Source: Phoronis australis (taxonomy: Eukaryota; Phoronida; Phoronidae). Taken from it: 64,000 nucleotides of DNA. Where the stretch lies: contig NMRA01000378.1 in NCBI GenBank assembly GCA_002633005.1, positions 137,525-201,524 of the forward strand, written 5' to 3'. The position numbers and the translations under genes are program-made. Shown piece by piece: positions 23,190 through 35,039 of the stretch. Under the pieces are notes generated by a model. The model searched no databases, was not told the origin of the DNA, and was given only the letters and a program-made list of their open reading frames with translations. Position 1 is the first letter of the stretch, and every line of letters starts with the position of its first letter.

Positions 23190-26100
23190 AAGAAAGTACA
23201 TTATTTTTTAATTAGAGGGAGTACTTTTGAAAAAAAATCCGTGTTTTCATTCCTTGCGGTCGTAGGAACTTTAAGTTCCGTTAAATCCCGATAACCCATC
23301 GTCTCCCTCTGACACTTAAGCGTATAACAAGTTCTTGTTATTGAGTTGCGCATTGACGTTTGTCCATACGCATTCACCGACTATACGCACTTCATATCAC
23401 GTGCTATCGGTAACATATACTCATCTTCCTTTAAGTTACCACGTAATCTATACAAGCTTGCACAACACAAACCACATTGTGGAATAAAATGAACTTTGTA
23501 GGCGTTAAGGCTCCATGGAGGCTCCTTGGTGTCCTTGCAACCATCCCTGTAACGCATTCAACGTTCATTTTATGCAAAACGAGTCTTACAATTTTCATTT
23601 TTATGCACTTAAAAAGTCACTGGTGTCTTTTACACTCTCCGATTGGCTAATAGTAATTAGGTGTGCTTAAACTGAAATCACGTTTGATCTCAAGATTACA
23701 TTGTACGTACACTTCCAGTTTTATGGTGACTAAACCAATCTTAAAAATAAGAAAATTAAGCATTTAGAAGGGGTTGAGTTTTCAAACGTGAATTAGGTCA
23801 ATAGCAACCTGCATACCAAATTTCTGTAACGATAATTCGCACAAACTCGATTGCTTGCTTTATCTTGAGGTACATGTAGCACGAGAGAACTTGGAATTCC
23901 ATGTTTATTCTTCTAAGTTCACATACGAAAACCGACAAAGAAGGCAACCTCATGAACATTTTGCCAGTTTCGGAACCGTTAGTTTTGTCCAACTGTTGAT
24001 AAATGTATAATAGGCTTATGGGATATACATAGCGTTTTCACATCAGCGCGGGCGCTTGAGAATAAGTGCACACAAATATTTTTAGTGCATGTACGCTGTA
24101 GCCTCGCGCTTGGGTGACAAACAGGTCAAACTTCACTAAGTGCCCAGAGCTTTGAAAATTGAATGTCGAGAAAATGTTCAGTTCTTCGTCTGGAATTCTA
24201 GGTACATGTAAGAATGATACGATTCGTTAAAAGTTATTTTCCCTTGATACCAGTGCGCTTCAAGCATCAGCCAATGAATCTAAAGTGGCCACGGCCAGAC
24301 AACTCGAAAACTGAGCCGATCAAGGATGAAAAGCAGCAATATTGTCTTCAGTGGTAGGGTTTAAAAATATTCCTAAGTTTTGATCGGTATTCACTAAAAG
24401 TGGGAACCGTTTTATGGAACTGTCTTGGACTGAACTTTGACCACCGAATTGGGGCTAACTTAAGACTAATACTGTCTAAGACCCGCTTCATGAAATTGCT
24501 AAAGACCTAAATTGAGTCCGAAATCGGTCTGAGTTGAGACCGAAAGTTACCTTACTCCTGCGTAGGCTTGCGAACGGTCATCTGGTCTTAATGGTCAAAA
24601 TTCACGACTGCTACGACTGCTACGACTTTAAACTGTTGAAAGACAAGTTTCTTTAATATTTTCTCGGTAGTTTACAATCTAATAACCTCAAACAAATTAA
24701 GGATAGTCTGCTTTGAATACTAGAACCGGCAAAGCACCGTACGGTCGCACAGACAATGCAATGCGACCTACCTGCACATATGAACTGATATTTCCAGCCA
24801 TACCAGGGTCTTCCCAAGTAAACAAACGAGATCCCACTTGCATCCGAAATGTTGTAAATAAATCCCCAATTACAGTTGTGGTGTTACAAGATCAATATTA
24901 TACTTGAAACCGGATTTCGCACACCGCCTTTCGTAGTTCTGGGAATTTGCTACAGCGTCGTTACGGAAGTAGGCTCAGATGTAGCAAAACCCGACTAATT
25001 TCGGTCTAAATTAAGACCAAAGACAGTAAAACGACTCTGTGTTCATAAAATGGAGTTTCCCAAATTTTTGTCTTCGATCTTAACCTAGCCCAAAATTTCG
25101 GTCTAAACCTGCATGGTATTATATAGGTATTTTAGTATTTGAAAAGTCCCTTTTCACGCCCCTGGACACACGATTTTTGCTGGTGTCACCAAGCTAAGAC
25201 GTTGCGTTTTATGTAAGTGTATCCCTCATATTTTTGCCGTTAAAGTTCGCCTCGTTTTATATCGCAACAGTGATTACTTTGTCTGAACATCATGCCTTAT
25301 AAAAAACAGAAACAGGCGGGTAGAGTTTAGTAGCTGTCTCGCGGTTAGTAAAATCACGCTAAAATCCTGTGTTCTCTTTTAAAATGCACGGCAATATCTG
25401 TTTTATTCTCGAGAAGTTTTTCCTTTCTTGCGAGGGCCCAGCGAGGCAGTCCTATAGTTATTGAACACTACCCCGCCTCCAGTTGTCAAAACAATCAATG
25501 ACTGCGCGCTCTAGCCGACTGTGGAAAGTGGACTACGTGATGCGCGGATTTTTGTGCGCGATATGAGTAAGGTAATGCTCGCCATTATACACGAGTCCAC
25601 GATTCAGAGTTCTTGGGCATGCACAGAGCGTACGTGGTAGCGTGGTAGGGAACAGTACAGGCTGAATAAATAACCCTACTTTTACATTACATGGAGACCC
25701 GACAATAAAATGCAGATTTCTCTTAAGATAACAAGCAAATGACGAAAACAGCGTTTGGTGATAAATTTATGCCAAGTAGTACGTGAATGCTGCAAGATTT
25801 TTTGGAAACAGACATTTTCAGATAATTGTTAGCTTTTCAACCTCGGATGTCGGCTTTGGCTGGTCAATCAATTTGCGTGCAGGGGTGATGGGTGTTTGTA
25901 ACATTGAGTGACATCGAGGCTTTAGTTGAAATACCTTTATGACTGGTATTTTCTTTGAATGGGGGCTCACTCACAAACAGGACTGACTTTGCAAAATTAC
26001 CAGATTTTTACCGACAACATCGAGCATAGGTGGTTCTCGGGAAGAAATTAGTCAACGTAGCAATCCAGGGATGAACAAATCAGAAAGATGATCATCAGTG

Positions 26101-27170
26101 ATTGGGTAACCCGATCATTCTGACGTATCAGATCATAAGGACCAAGAGAGAACAATGCTCTTCCGAGGTGCATGTATCCTGATATCACCTTCCCAATCGG
26201 TTCACATATTTTATACTGTTACCAAACGTATACCTCTCCGGTCCAACTGGGAGCTTTCCAGTAAAAGAGGAGTGAAAACTTCGTTATTGCCGGCGTAATT
26301 TTCGACTAAAACAGTGCAGGGCATGTACTTCGGGAATCAAATTTCATTCATTCAATCTCGTTTCAATTTAGTAAATGCAATACCAGTGAATGCTATGATA
26401 TCAAATTGTAACCCAAGGCTTCAAATAAATTGTAAATATTTCAAGTACGCTTACAAGCAGTCTTGGAATTTTCGAGTAGTTTTCCCAGATGCGCGCTCGA
26501 GATTTTACTCCAAGAAAGTATTGGTGGTCACAACATATTGAGTAATACTCGTAAAATTGAAAATTACTGAAAATTTCGAGAACCTATGGTTGTATATGGT
26601 TTGATGACCCTCGAAGTCTATGATGAGAAATCACTCAGTCTGAATAAAGTTTTAATTATCGAGTACTTTAAGGGACTTTGGTGCCGGGTCGCGGGCCCGA
26701 CCACAAAAAAAATATGTAAACCAATAAAAGTACATTCGACATACATATTTGCAAAGGCGATCAGTAAGATTTCTTTGTTGAACTATTAGGTCGCAAAAAT
26801 TAGGAACATTTCTTAAAATCAATTGTGGGTGCATCCACTTTAATTCACCATCGCAATTTATTACAACTGGTGCCCAGAAAATTTTGAGACAGCAAAATAC
26901 TTGTGAAGGTCACATTAGTGGAACACAAGGTGATTCTTTTTTAATCCAGATAAGTTTCGTTACAATTGAGAAGGTAAAACAATCGGAATGCTTTTGAAAG
27001 TATTTGCAAGCAAAGCCAAGAAATGTGGGAATTACTAAGAGCCGAAAAATTGGGAAGCATCAAGAACGCATTATTTTGGGAAGCTTGAATTGCACGCATT
27101 CTCAAACAGACGTTTAGCCTCCATCCGGAACTTGATTGCAAAAACTGAAGTTATCTTTTGTTTGATCTTA
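23190..27170. other. no gene recognised
   Basis: Upstream of the first exon found for CaM-like gene 1. The missing ATG-only exon and promoter may lie here but cannot be recognised from three bases. Several TACATGTA palindromes; no domain-bearing frame. Confidence 0.45.
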
Positions 27171-27179
27171 ATATCATGT

Positions 27180-27690
27180 GCTTTTTTTGGTTGAAGCACA
27201 ACAAACACTCGGAGATTTCCGATGTCTGACTGCACGTTCATCGCGGGAAATCACCAATTGGCAACAGCCTACGTTAGAAGCCAGCAACCCGTGGTTCTTC
27301 AGTTGTAAACAACGGCTATTTTTCAGATTCAACTTGACACTTAATTATGTGGAGGGCACTCAAATAACAATCGTGGGCGCACGAAAACCGACTATTGGAA
27401 TTGCTTAGGGAATATCCGTGAAAAATCCTGATGTGTACGAAGGGTGTCTCCATCAACGCAACAAAATAGCTTCCTTGAATTTATGATTCTGATGTTTTTT
27501 GACATTCTTGTCGTCAGATCACAACTCGAAAGTAATTTGATGAGAACAAATGAAAGGCGGTATTCAAAGACTTGTTCGATGCTGATTTCGTAGAGTCCCA
27601 GGTACATTTGAGTAGAAAATTCTTAGTATACCGATTTTTAGTATCCAAATTTTATGTTTCATTAGTGAATGACGTCAGTGGTGATCGAGG
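27180..27690 (-). repeat. diverged second copy of the nested transposon (minus orientation)
   Basis: Seen on the minus strand: TGACGTCATTCACTAATGAA, ACATAAA, then AGAATTTTCTACTCAAATGT and the ACGAAATCAGCATCGAACAA block, matching 16010-16130 of the nested element. TTGAAGCACAACA with ACTCGG near 27185-27212 matches the inverse of 16553-16585. The far terminus was not found. Confidence 0.55.
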
Positions 27691-29293
27691 AACAGATAAA
27701 TGCACGTAGGAAAATGAATTACTCGTAAGTATTGTACTTACGGTATGTATTTTATTTGTCTTGTTAACGTACATGTATACACACTTGTGCAAAAATTTCT
27801 TCAGGTGCAAATTTGCAACTCCTTGGGAGGTGGTTCAAAGTGAAATTGCATGTGAATAGAGGTACATGTAGATATTGCAGTTGTAAACGCAAAATATGAT
27901 TTAAAGTTACGTAAAGTTCAGCTTCAAAGCTTTGTCAAATACATTGTACATTTGTATATTGTTAAATGATACCTACATGTTGATGACTAACCTCTGGTCA
28001 CCCGAGTACGTTTCATTAAGAGCAAGATAACATACTGTACACACTTCAAAATGCTTGTGACAAAGGCGGACAGTCGTGGAGTGGTGGCGTCACAACGTGC
28101 TTGCATTCACTATGAAAAGAAACGTTTATTGAAGAGCTTTGGAAGCCATTTTCGTCATTTTGAACATTTCAACTCATTGCTCATTTTCATGTGTTTAGTG
28201 ACTGTTCCCTTTCCACAAAGTGTGCTCTGATAACAACGCGAACAGCAACTCTAATTGATAAGTAATGTGCATAACAACTATTTCCCGCCAAAAAAGTTCA
28301 CTCATGAGGACAGACCATCCAAAAATGAGCGTACAGCAGGCAGGTATTGGTTCAAATGTCTTGTGAACGAGTAATAAACATGCTTTTACACACGAGTGCA
28401 AATATTGCTGATCGATACCTTTACTCACATATGCATATGAGCGTGCCTTTATTCAGCTCTCGAGAATGGTACGGCATCCATAGGCTGGTTTTTAGCCCAT
28501 AGACATTAGACTCTTCTAGAAACAGCCCCCCCCCCACACAGGGGTGTGAAACTAGTGATTTCACTTCTGGTGGAATGTCAAACCTAGTTTTTGCAACATT
28601 TGCAATCTGCTCAAAAACGCAAGACGATGGAGTGGATACATTCGGGTTTGATTTTAATCTTGTAATTTTACTCTTGACGAAAAAAAATAAAGTAAAATGT
28701 AATAAACCAATTCATTGAATAGTTGAAAGGCATTTTTAGTATCAAAGCACCCAATATTGCAATTTCATAGGCATTTTAAAGACCACTGTCATTAAACTCT
28801 TCTATGATAAGTAACGTCTAACGTTGCGTCCCACTTTCACAAAATGTAAGGACTTCTAGTCTATGGGATAGTCTTTGAACTCAAATGTGACTCAAGCCTC
28901 AGTCTCGAAACTTTGCCGCCGCATTCTCCGAGTACAAATTTGTAAATTTATTCCAATCATGTTATCCCATTGGTCAGTTTTGGAACCTGTTTCTTGAAGA
29001 GTTTTGTCTTTTAACTTGAGCCAAAAGATCGCAAAAATCTGACTACGAGTAGCCAAAAATTGACTTTTGTGTTTTGTGTTTCTGGATACGTTTCTTGATC
29101 CATCTAGTCGAACAAATTACAGATTCGTGCCGTTTGACTTCGGGTTTTAGTAGGCATATTTCCTGGCAATGTCGCATAGCCTGTTTTCATGAAACAGGCA
29201 AAGTCATTCGTATACTGAATTTAAATTTCTTGTGTTGCCGCACCATTAGGCCCATCGGCGTCAGTGCAGAACCGAGCTTATACATGTAACTTA

Positions 29294-29665
29294 GGGGCAT
29301 GCGCCAATATGTGAACCGTTTGGGAAAAAGCCCACGAAAAAAGGCATTATTTCGGATATAGGCCCATGGGCCTGAAAGCTCAGCAATATGGTAATATTGA
29401 AAAAAATATTTACCTAATTTCTTAAAAATACGCCAAGGAACGCCAAAGCTACAGAGGCAAACGTAAAAAGTTGCAATTAGAATGCACAGCTGTAGTCAAA
29501 AGGTTGCGCCTGTATGCAAATTAATGTATGGGCCTGTACAAGAGATATTACCAGGGCTTATACGCGAAACGTAGACGCATGCGCCAATAAGCGAACCAAT
29601 TGGGTAAAAAGACCACGAAAAGGCGTTATTTTGGATATAGGCCCATGGGCCTCAAAGCGCTGCAA
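29294..29665 (+). repeat. direct duplication of a GGATATAGGCCCATGGGCCT unit
   Basis: Seen: GGGGCATGCGCCAATA...GAACC...GGGAAAAAGCCCACGAAAA followed by GGATATAGGCCCATGGGCCT recurs from about 29576 with the same order, including GGCCTCAAAGC. The copies are about 280 bases apart. Probably a repeat fragment related to the one at 20960. Confidence 0.55.
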
Positions 29666-30140
29666 TTCGTTAGAAGTCGTCTAGTTTTTATATAGTTTCC
29701 AAATGTTTCATTTTTAGCTCAAAAAAATTTGTAAGTACTTTGTGAACTTTCGTAATCTCCTAGTTGTTTTTCCCTGCTTTTTAGGTGGTTTCTTATGTTT
29801 ATTAAGTTAACTTCTTTAAGGATACGTGTACCCCTAAGTAAATTGTTTTTGCTATTTTATTGCAAATAGGTGGCTCTCATTCACAAAAAATTAAATTTAA
29901 AGGATATATTTGCGTTCCATTTTGTAATGAATATTTTTGCAACAGTTACTAATTTCGTTCCATTTCTTCTCCAAATCACTGTTGCTTTACCATTTTAAAA
30001 TTCCTGAACAAGCTCTGCAAATTCATAACAAAGTGTTGCACGAATGGCAATTGAAGTTTTTTGTGTGTTTGTTTTTAACCAAAGGTATGAATATTTCATT
30101 GCATTGTAAGCTTATTCCGAGAATTCCTTGATTACATGCT

Positions 30141-30487
30141 CAGGGGTACCATAGAATCTTACTCACGAACCACCTACGAATCTTTGAATCATGCATACGA
30201 ACCCAAAAATCACGCATACGAACAAAAATCATTTGCACGAACCACAAAAACCATACATACAAACATAAAATCATATACACAAGCATAGAATAACAAGCGC
30301 AACAAATTATCGTTTGGTGGTTCGTGCGTATGATTTGGATGCTCGTGCGAATGAGTTGTGTTTGTATGTGTGATTTTTGTGGCTCATGCGTATGTTTTTG
30401 TTCGTATGCGGGATTTTTGGGTTTGTACACATAATTCATGGGTTCGTATGTATGACTCATAGGTTTGTAGGTGGTTCGGGAGCCCTG
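30141..30487. repeat. palindromic element with internal CATACGAA-type short repeats
   Basis: Seen: ends CAGGGGTACC and GGAGCCCTG, inner arms CGAACCACCTACGAA and TTGTAGGTGGTTCG. The left half repeats (C)GCATACGAACxxAAAAATC; the right half repeats the complement (GATTTTTGT...TTCGTATG). The whole folds as one long imperfect hairpin. CAGGG termini suggest a small hAT-type element; no clear target duplication. Its minus open frame is a by-product. Confidence 0.65.
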
Positions 30488-31549
30488 TAGTTAAAAATCT
30501 GAGGGAAGAGGAGATTGGTGAATCGCTTCATGAGTGTTGTACACGAAAACGCAAGATCTCGCAAGACCGCGCGAAATATCACCATATGTTTCAAGGAAAG
30601 CACGTGATCACAGTAGCTTTTCTTTTGCCTCGCTGGTTCCCTGCGTATCAGCTAGGGGTAGATGACGCGCATGTACATACTGTATCATTCAGTAGCACGC
30701 GTTTTAGTGTAACCTCGGCAGGCATTGGTTAGCTTTACAACAAAGAAAGAAAATGACGGACTATGAACGGTGTTAAACCTTGTCATGCAAGTGGCGTGAC
30801 AGCAAATAGTTCTTTTCTGCAGTAATGTGATAGCCGCGTTCTTGAATCACATACAATGCACACACATCTGCCTTGGCCGATTTAACGGATGTGTTCTTCA
30901 TAATACACGACAACAACATAAACAAAAGTCAGTGACAGTAAAAATGCTCTCCCAAAAGGTACAACCACAAATTTCTGATTCACATTTTGCACATAAATTT
31001 AAGCAGACCACAAACTACTTCCCCATTTACACTTCCTCCATCACTAGTCATGCCACTTTGTTTACGTAAAGCGCTACCTGTTAAGAATTCGACCAGCCAA
31101 TCAGAAACGCCGGTGTAAAACGAATTCACGGGGAAAATTTAATACCTGCGTGTTATCTACCTCCTTGCGGACACGCAGTGAACCCGCGAGTTCTTTTGCG
31201 AGATTGTACGGACTTCAGATTAATTTTGTGTTGTTGACGTCACATCATTTCACTGGGCCTCGAGTCAAAAATAAGTGTAAGCGATTTCCCAAGTCAAACG
31301 TAAGTCGGGGGGTAAAATCTGTCTTCCTCTATTCCAATCGACGAGTAGTAAGCAACTTTTTATCTCACAATTCGAGTCGACAAATTCCGATTAATACTTG
31401 ACAAAAAGTCGCACGCCTGTACATTGTACGAGTATACTAACCGAATGTACATGTAAACGGGGTTGAAAAGCAAACGTAAAGATATTGGCAAGCACAGTGA
31501 CCCCATCTAGATCTTTGAATAAAACTTCACTTGTAAGTGGGATAGTAAT

Positions 31550-31738
31550 CTATGAATAAGCTGAAAGACTTGGTATCTTGGATACATCACTGTCTGTAAC
31601 GGCTAATTTTCCTCCAGGGCCATTTAACAAATTGCTACGCTCAAGACTAGATACATGTATGTGGAGGGCATTCAACACCTTTAATCCGGGCACTTGGTTT
31701 CCGACCCCACAAAACGTCTCTTTATTTCTGAACGACAC
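31550..31738 (-). CDS. possible terminal exon, unidentified
   Basis: Seen: acceptor-like GTGTCGTTCAG, then RNKETFCGVGNQVPGLK, ALHIHVSSLERSNLL and GGKLAVTDSDVSKIPSLSAY before a stop. The composition resembles real protein. Its phase does not fit the candidate exon at 32029-32189 directly. No domain recognised. Confidence 0.18.
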   Translation of the reverse strand: MSFRNKETFCGVGNQVPGLKVLNALHIHVSSLERSNLLNGPGGKLAVTDSDVSKIPSLSAYS

Positions 31739-32028
31739 CGCGTTGTATATATAGGTTGTTTCTTCGAAAAAGTCGCGTTATTGGGACATCTGCACGATAT
31801 CAAATGAAATTTTGTTCTTTTTTGGAATATTGTCCATGTACAGTACCTGTATTTGTTTGCCCCGTATGTCGAGAAGAAAACTGAAATGTTTCACCTCTGA
31901 TCGCAAGGAGAAAGTATTTTAGAAAAAAACCTGTCGCTTATAGCAAACAAAATGTTTACCTCATCAATCTGTTGAATGTTCTCTATAGAATGGATCATAA
32001 CATTTTTAGTCTCATCATCTCTGTTTAC

Positions 32029-32189
32029 TTTTGACCATCAACATGAATTCTATTTTTGAAAGAGGCACCTTGGATTTGTAGAGGCCTGGACCACTGACAG
32101 ATGGGAACTGAAACTCAACATCAGGGGTGTCGTGATCGCTTCTATAAAGTGGACAAATATTTATTTTACGAGGCCCTGAAAGCAGTCCT
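32029..32189 (-). CDS. possible exon, unidentified
   Basis: Seen: strong acceptor TTTTTAGTCTTCAG, 161 open bases with GPRKINICPLYRSDHDTPD and VEFQFPSVSGPGLYKSKV, then donor-like GTAAAC. If not spliced, the frame stops at 32015. No family recognised. Confidence 0.22.
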
Positions 32190-32269
32190 CTGAAGACTAA
32201 AAAGATATCCAATCTTGCTTTTTATTGGCCATTTATGTGACCAATATACATGTACATATTGTATTTAAA

Positions 32270-32425
32270 GGCATGGGCGGCTCACCGTAGGGGGCTGGGT
32301 GGGGGGGTGGGCTATAGCCCAACTTTTTCAGTGCTGCACCGCCCATTGACTGTGGGCGGTGCACTACGGGGGACTGGAGTCTATAACCCTCAACTGATTT
32401 CAGTGCTGTCCCGCACATGAAAGGG
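32270..32425. repeat. two-copy tandem repeat, roughly 80-bp unit
   Basis: Seen: GGGGGCTGG...CTATAGCCCAACT...TTTCAGTGCTGCACCGCCCAT is followed by GGGGGACTGG...CTATAACCCTCAACTGA...TTTCAGTGCTGTCCCGCACAT. The minus frame across it is repeat-derived. Confidence 0.5.
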
Positions 32426-32479
32426 TGATTCACTCTCCAAAGATCAGAAAGACCGCGCGCTGCCTTCATGTCTGTCGTT

Positions 32480-34930
32480 TCAAGACGAGCTCTAGTATAG
32501 TTAATTCTTTAGTTTCAGGACTAACTTGATTATGATTCACGAGCATGGTCACTTGCAAATACATGTATTTGCCACGGACGAGTCAAGTGTTGGTTAATGG
32601 CCTTTAAATTTGAAGATGCATTTTGATGTTATGGACTATCCCCCGAGGCGCATGCCGTCCTACTGTTTGCATAAAATCAATGGAACAAGAACACGTATAC
32701 ATACATGTAGGCCTACATCATGGAAACATGGAAAGTACATGTAGACTACGGTACATGTTAACATGAAGAAGCGATGTACTTCCCAGTACTCCGTCAAGGG
32801 CGTGTTTCAGAGGTTCACCATTTACACGATTCAATATATCACTTTATTAGGCATAAAACACTAAGTAATTATTGTCTGAAATTCACGTAGACCACCATCT
32901 AGCACGTCCTTTTTCATAAAATGCCCACTGTCTTGTTTTTGCTGAAAATCCATCTCGAAACCTCAAATTTGGTATTTGAACAAATGCGTTTACAGCCAAC
33001 AACGACAAAAATCACACGCTCTTCGTCTTATGATAACAAAACAAAAATTCCCACTTTACCCGCAAAGTCGTTAGAAATAAAGTGCACAGTTTCAAGCTAG
33101 GCTATCAGCGGGACTGGGGGAGTCTACATGTACCCAGCCGCGGTTGGTCCCGTTGGCTAACAGAACCTCACCGTTTACATTATTATATATCCAATCATTA
33201 CTAGCAACTCTGTTTCTAAAGTGCAATAGCCCTGACGAGAGACCATTCCATGTCACTATTTAGGAGATAAACACGCTAAGAAGAAAAGTCATAGCCATTT
33301 TGACAAGCAAACATTGCCTTTCGTGGTCACTTCTAAGTACCGTATAAGTGAACTCTTTGCTGAGGACTTTCAAAACAAAAGTTAAGAACTCTGATCGACA
33401 TACATTCGAACTCTATTAACCCATTAGCACAAAAACAACAGGAGTTTCATAGGCACCTGACAAAGTCTCTGAAGTTAATGAATGACACATATATCTACCT
33501 ACCATTTCTACGTCTTGTTAGTCAAAACAAGTCGAGGATACGTTTGTATAACGCGCTTAATGCATTTACGCGAGGTACATGTCGTCTAAACGTCTCCCCC
33601 GTTTGTAAGGCGCATTTAGAAGAATATTTACCCTCTTTTGGGCGCCACAAAATGACCCATTCAATTCACATTGCAATATGTCAACACGATGTCTGTTTGC
33701 TGCCGACTATTGTTCGTAATTATCACTTTCCTTTAGGCTTGATCTCGTGATTCGGATATTTTTTATGCAACAATAGACGTTCTCGGCGAGCACAACTGCA
33801 GTACCGTATTATGTACTTCAGCACTGTGTATTATATGCTATGATTGCCGGACCGCTCGAATTGATAGGGGCGAATTAAGAGTCATTTTGCGTCTACTTTT
33901 TCTATATTCCATCTTTAAAATGAACGGACCGCACAAAATCCTAGTACATTATAATACATTACATTGATTGGCGTAAACATCCCATGGCGGAAAACATGTT
34001 CGACCCTAACATGCTATGAATCATAAGCGCTCGGAGAGTATTCTTCCGACTACTTGTATGAATCTAACCGTTGTATTACCTTAAACGCACTAAAACATAT
34101 ACTGGCGAAACTCACCATTCCCGTAGACACAATGGCGGTCCTCTCAATTAAATATAGCAGATCCATGGGCTTCATTGCCTGTCTCCTACTAAACCGGCCT
34201 TGTTAATTGGCTCAGAAAAGCTTACATACTGACTGCGGTCGTAGGTACGGCACTTAGTAAATAGCCCACTTTTTGTATGTGTTTTAGATTAGTTTCTAGC
34301 TATTAATATAGACGAGTGAACACTATTCACCACTGACTGCCAGAAAGTCTTTGAAACATGATCATGCCTCACGGCGCTGTTGCCGAGTCTGACGCAACTT
34401 TTCCAATTTTGGGGTATTATGCCAGTCGTGTTCGTAAATAAGCACGTGCGTACAAGAAAACTAGGTCGAGTAATTTTGTAAAATTCTACCATAGGCTGTT
34501 GAGTAATACACTTTCAAATTCCCTTCCATAGCACTGTGCAATGAGGTACCAGCGTGCATGTACCTTCGGAAAAAAGTCTTACTGCACCTAAAAGTTTGCT
34601 AACGAAAACCAGAAGTGTTCCGGATGGAGGCCAACTGCTGAGCGGGGGCCCTGTCTCGCTCAAATGTTGCAATCCTGCTACAGTACGTATTACACAGATT
34701 CTAAAGAGACTGGACTTGTTACCAGTCGCAAGTTTGGGCGCAAATCTCTCTTTATACGCCGTGTAAAAAACAGTTGTCCAGGGATGCTTTGCGTAGACGC
34801 CCAATGTGATCACGTGCTTTGATTCTAAGACTTGTTGGGTATTCTTATATCGTGTTTTACGCGAGTTTCTCGCAGACCACACCATTATGCTCCTGTTTAG
34901 GGCGACTCTATGGATACGGTGTATATACAT
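32480..34930. other. no gene recognised
   Basis: Holds a long minus open frame (34514-34920, continuing into the microsatellite) and a plus frame (33478-33750), neither with a domain or splice support. Several TACATGTA palindromes. Confidence 0.4.
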
Positions 34931-35033
34931 ACACANACATATATATATATATATATATGTGTATATGTATGTGTATGTGTATGTGTATGTGTATGTATAT
35001 GTATATGTATATATATACATATATATATATATA
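34930..35033. repeat. TA/TATG microsatellite containing an N
   Basis: Seen: (TA)n and (TGTATG)n tracts with one undetermined base at 34936, probably a sequencing or assembly limit. Confidence 0.9.
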
Positions 35034-35039
35034 ACTTAA

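Noticed and set aside
34514-35020. The longest open frame in the window (168 codons, minus)
   Set aside because: Its N-terminal part is the TA/TATG microsatellite and the rest has no domain or splice support.
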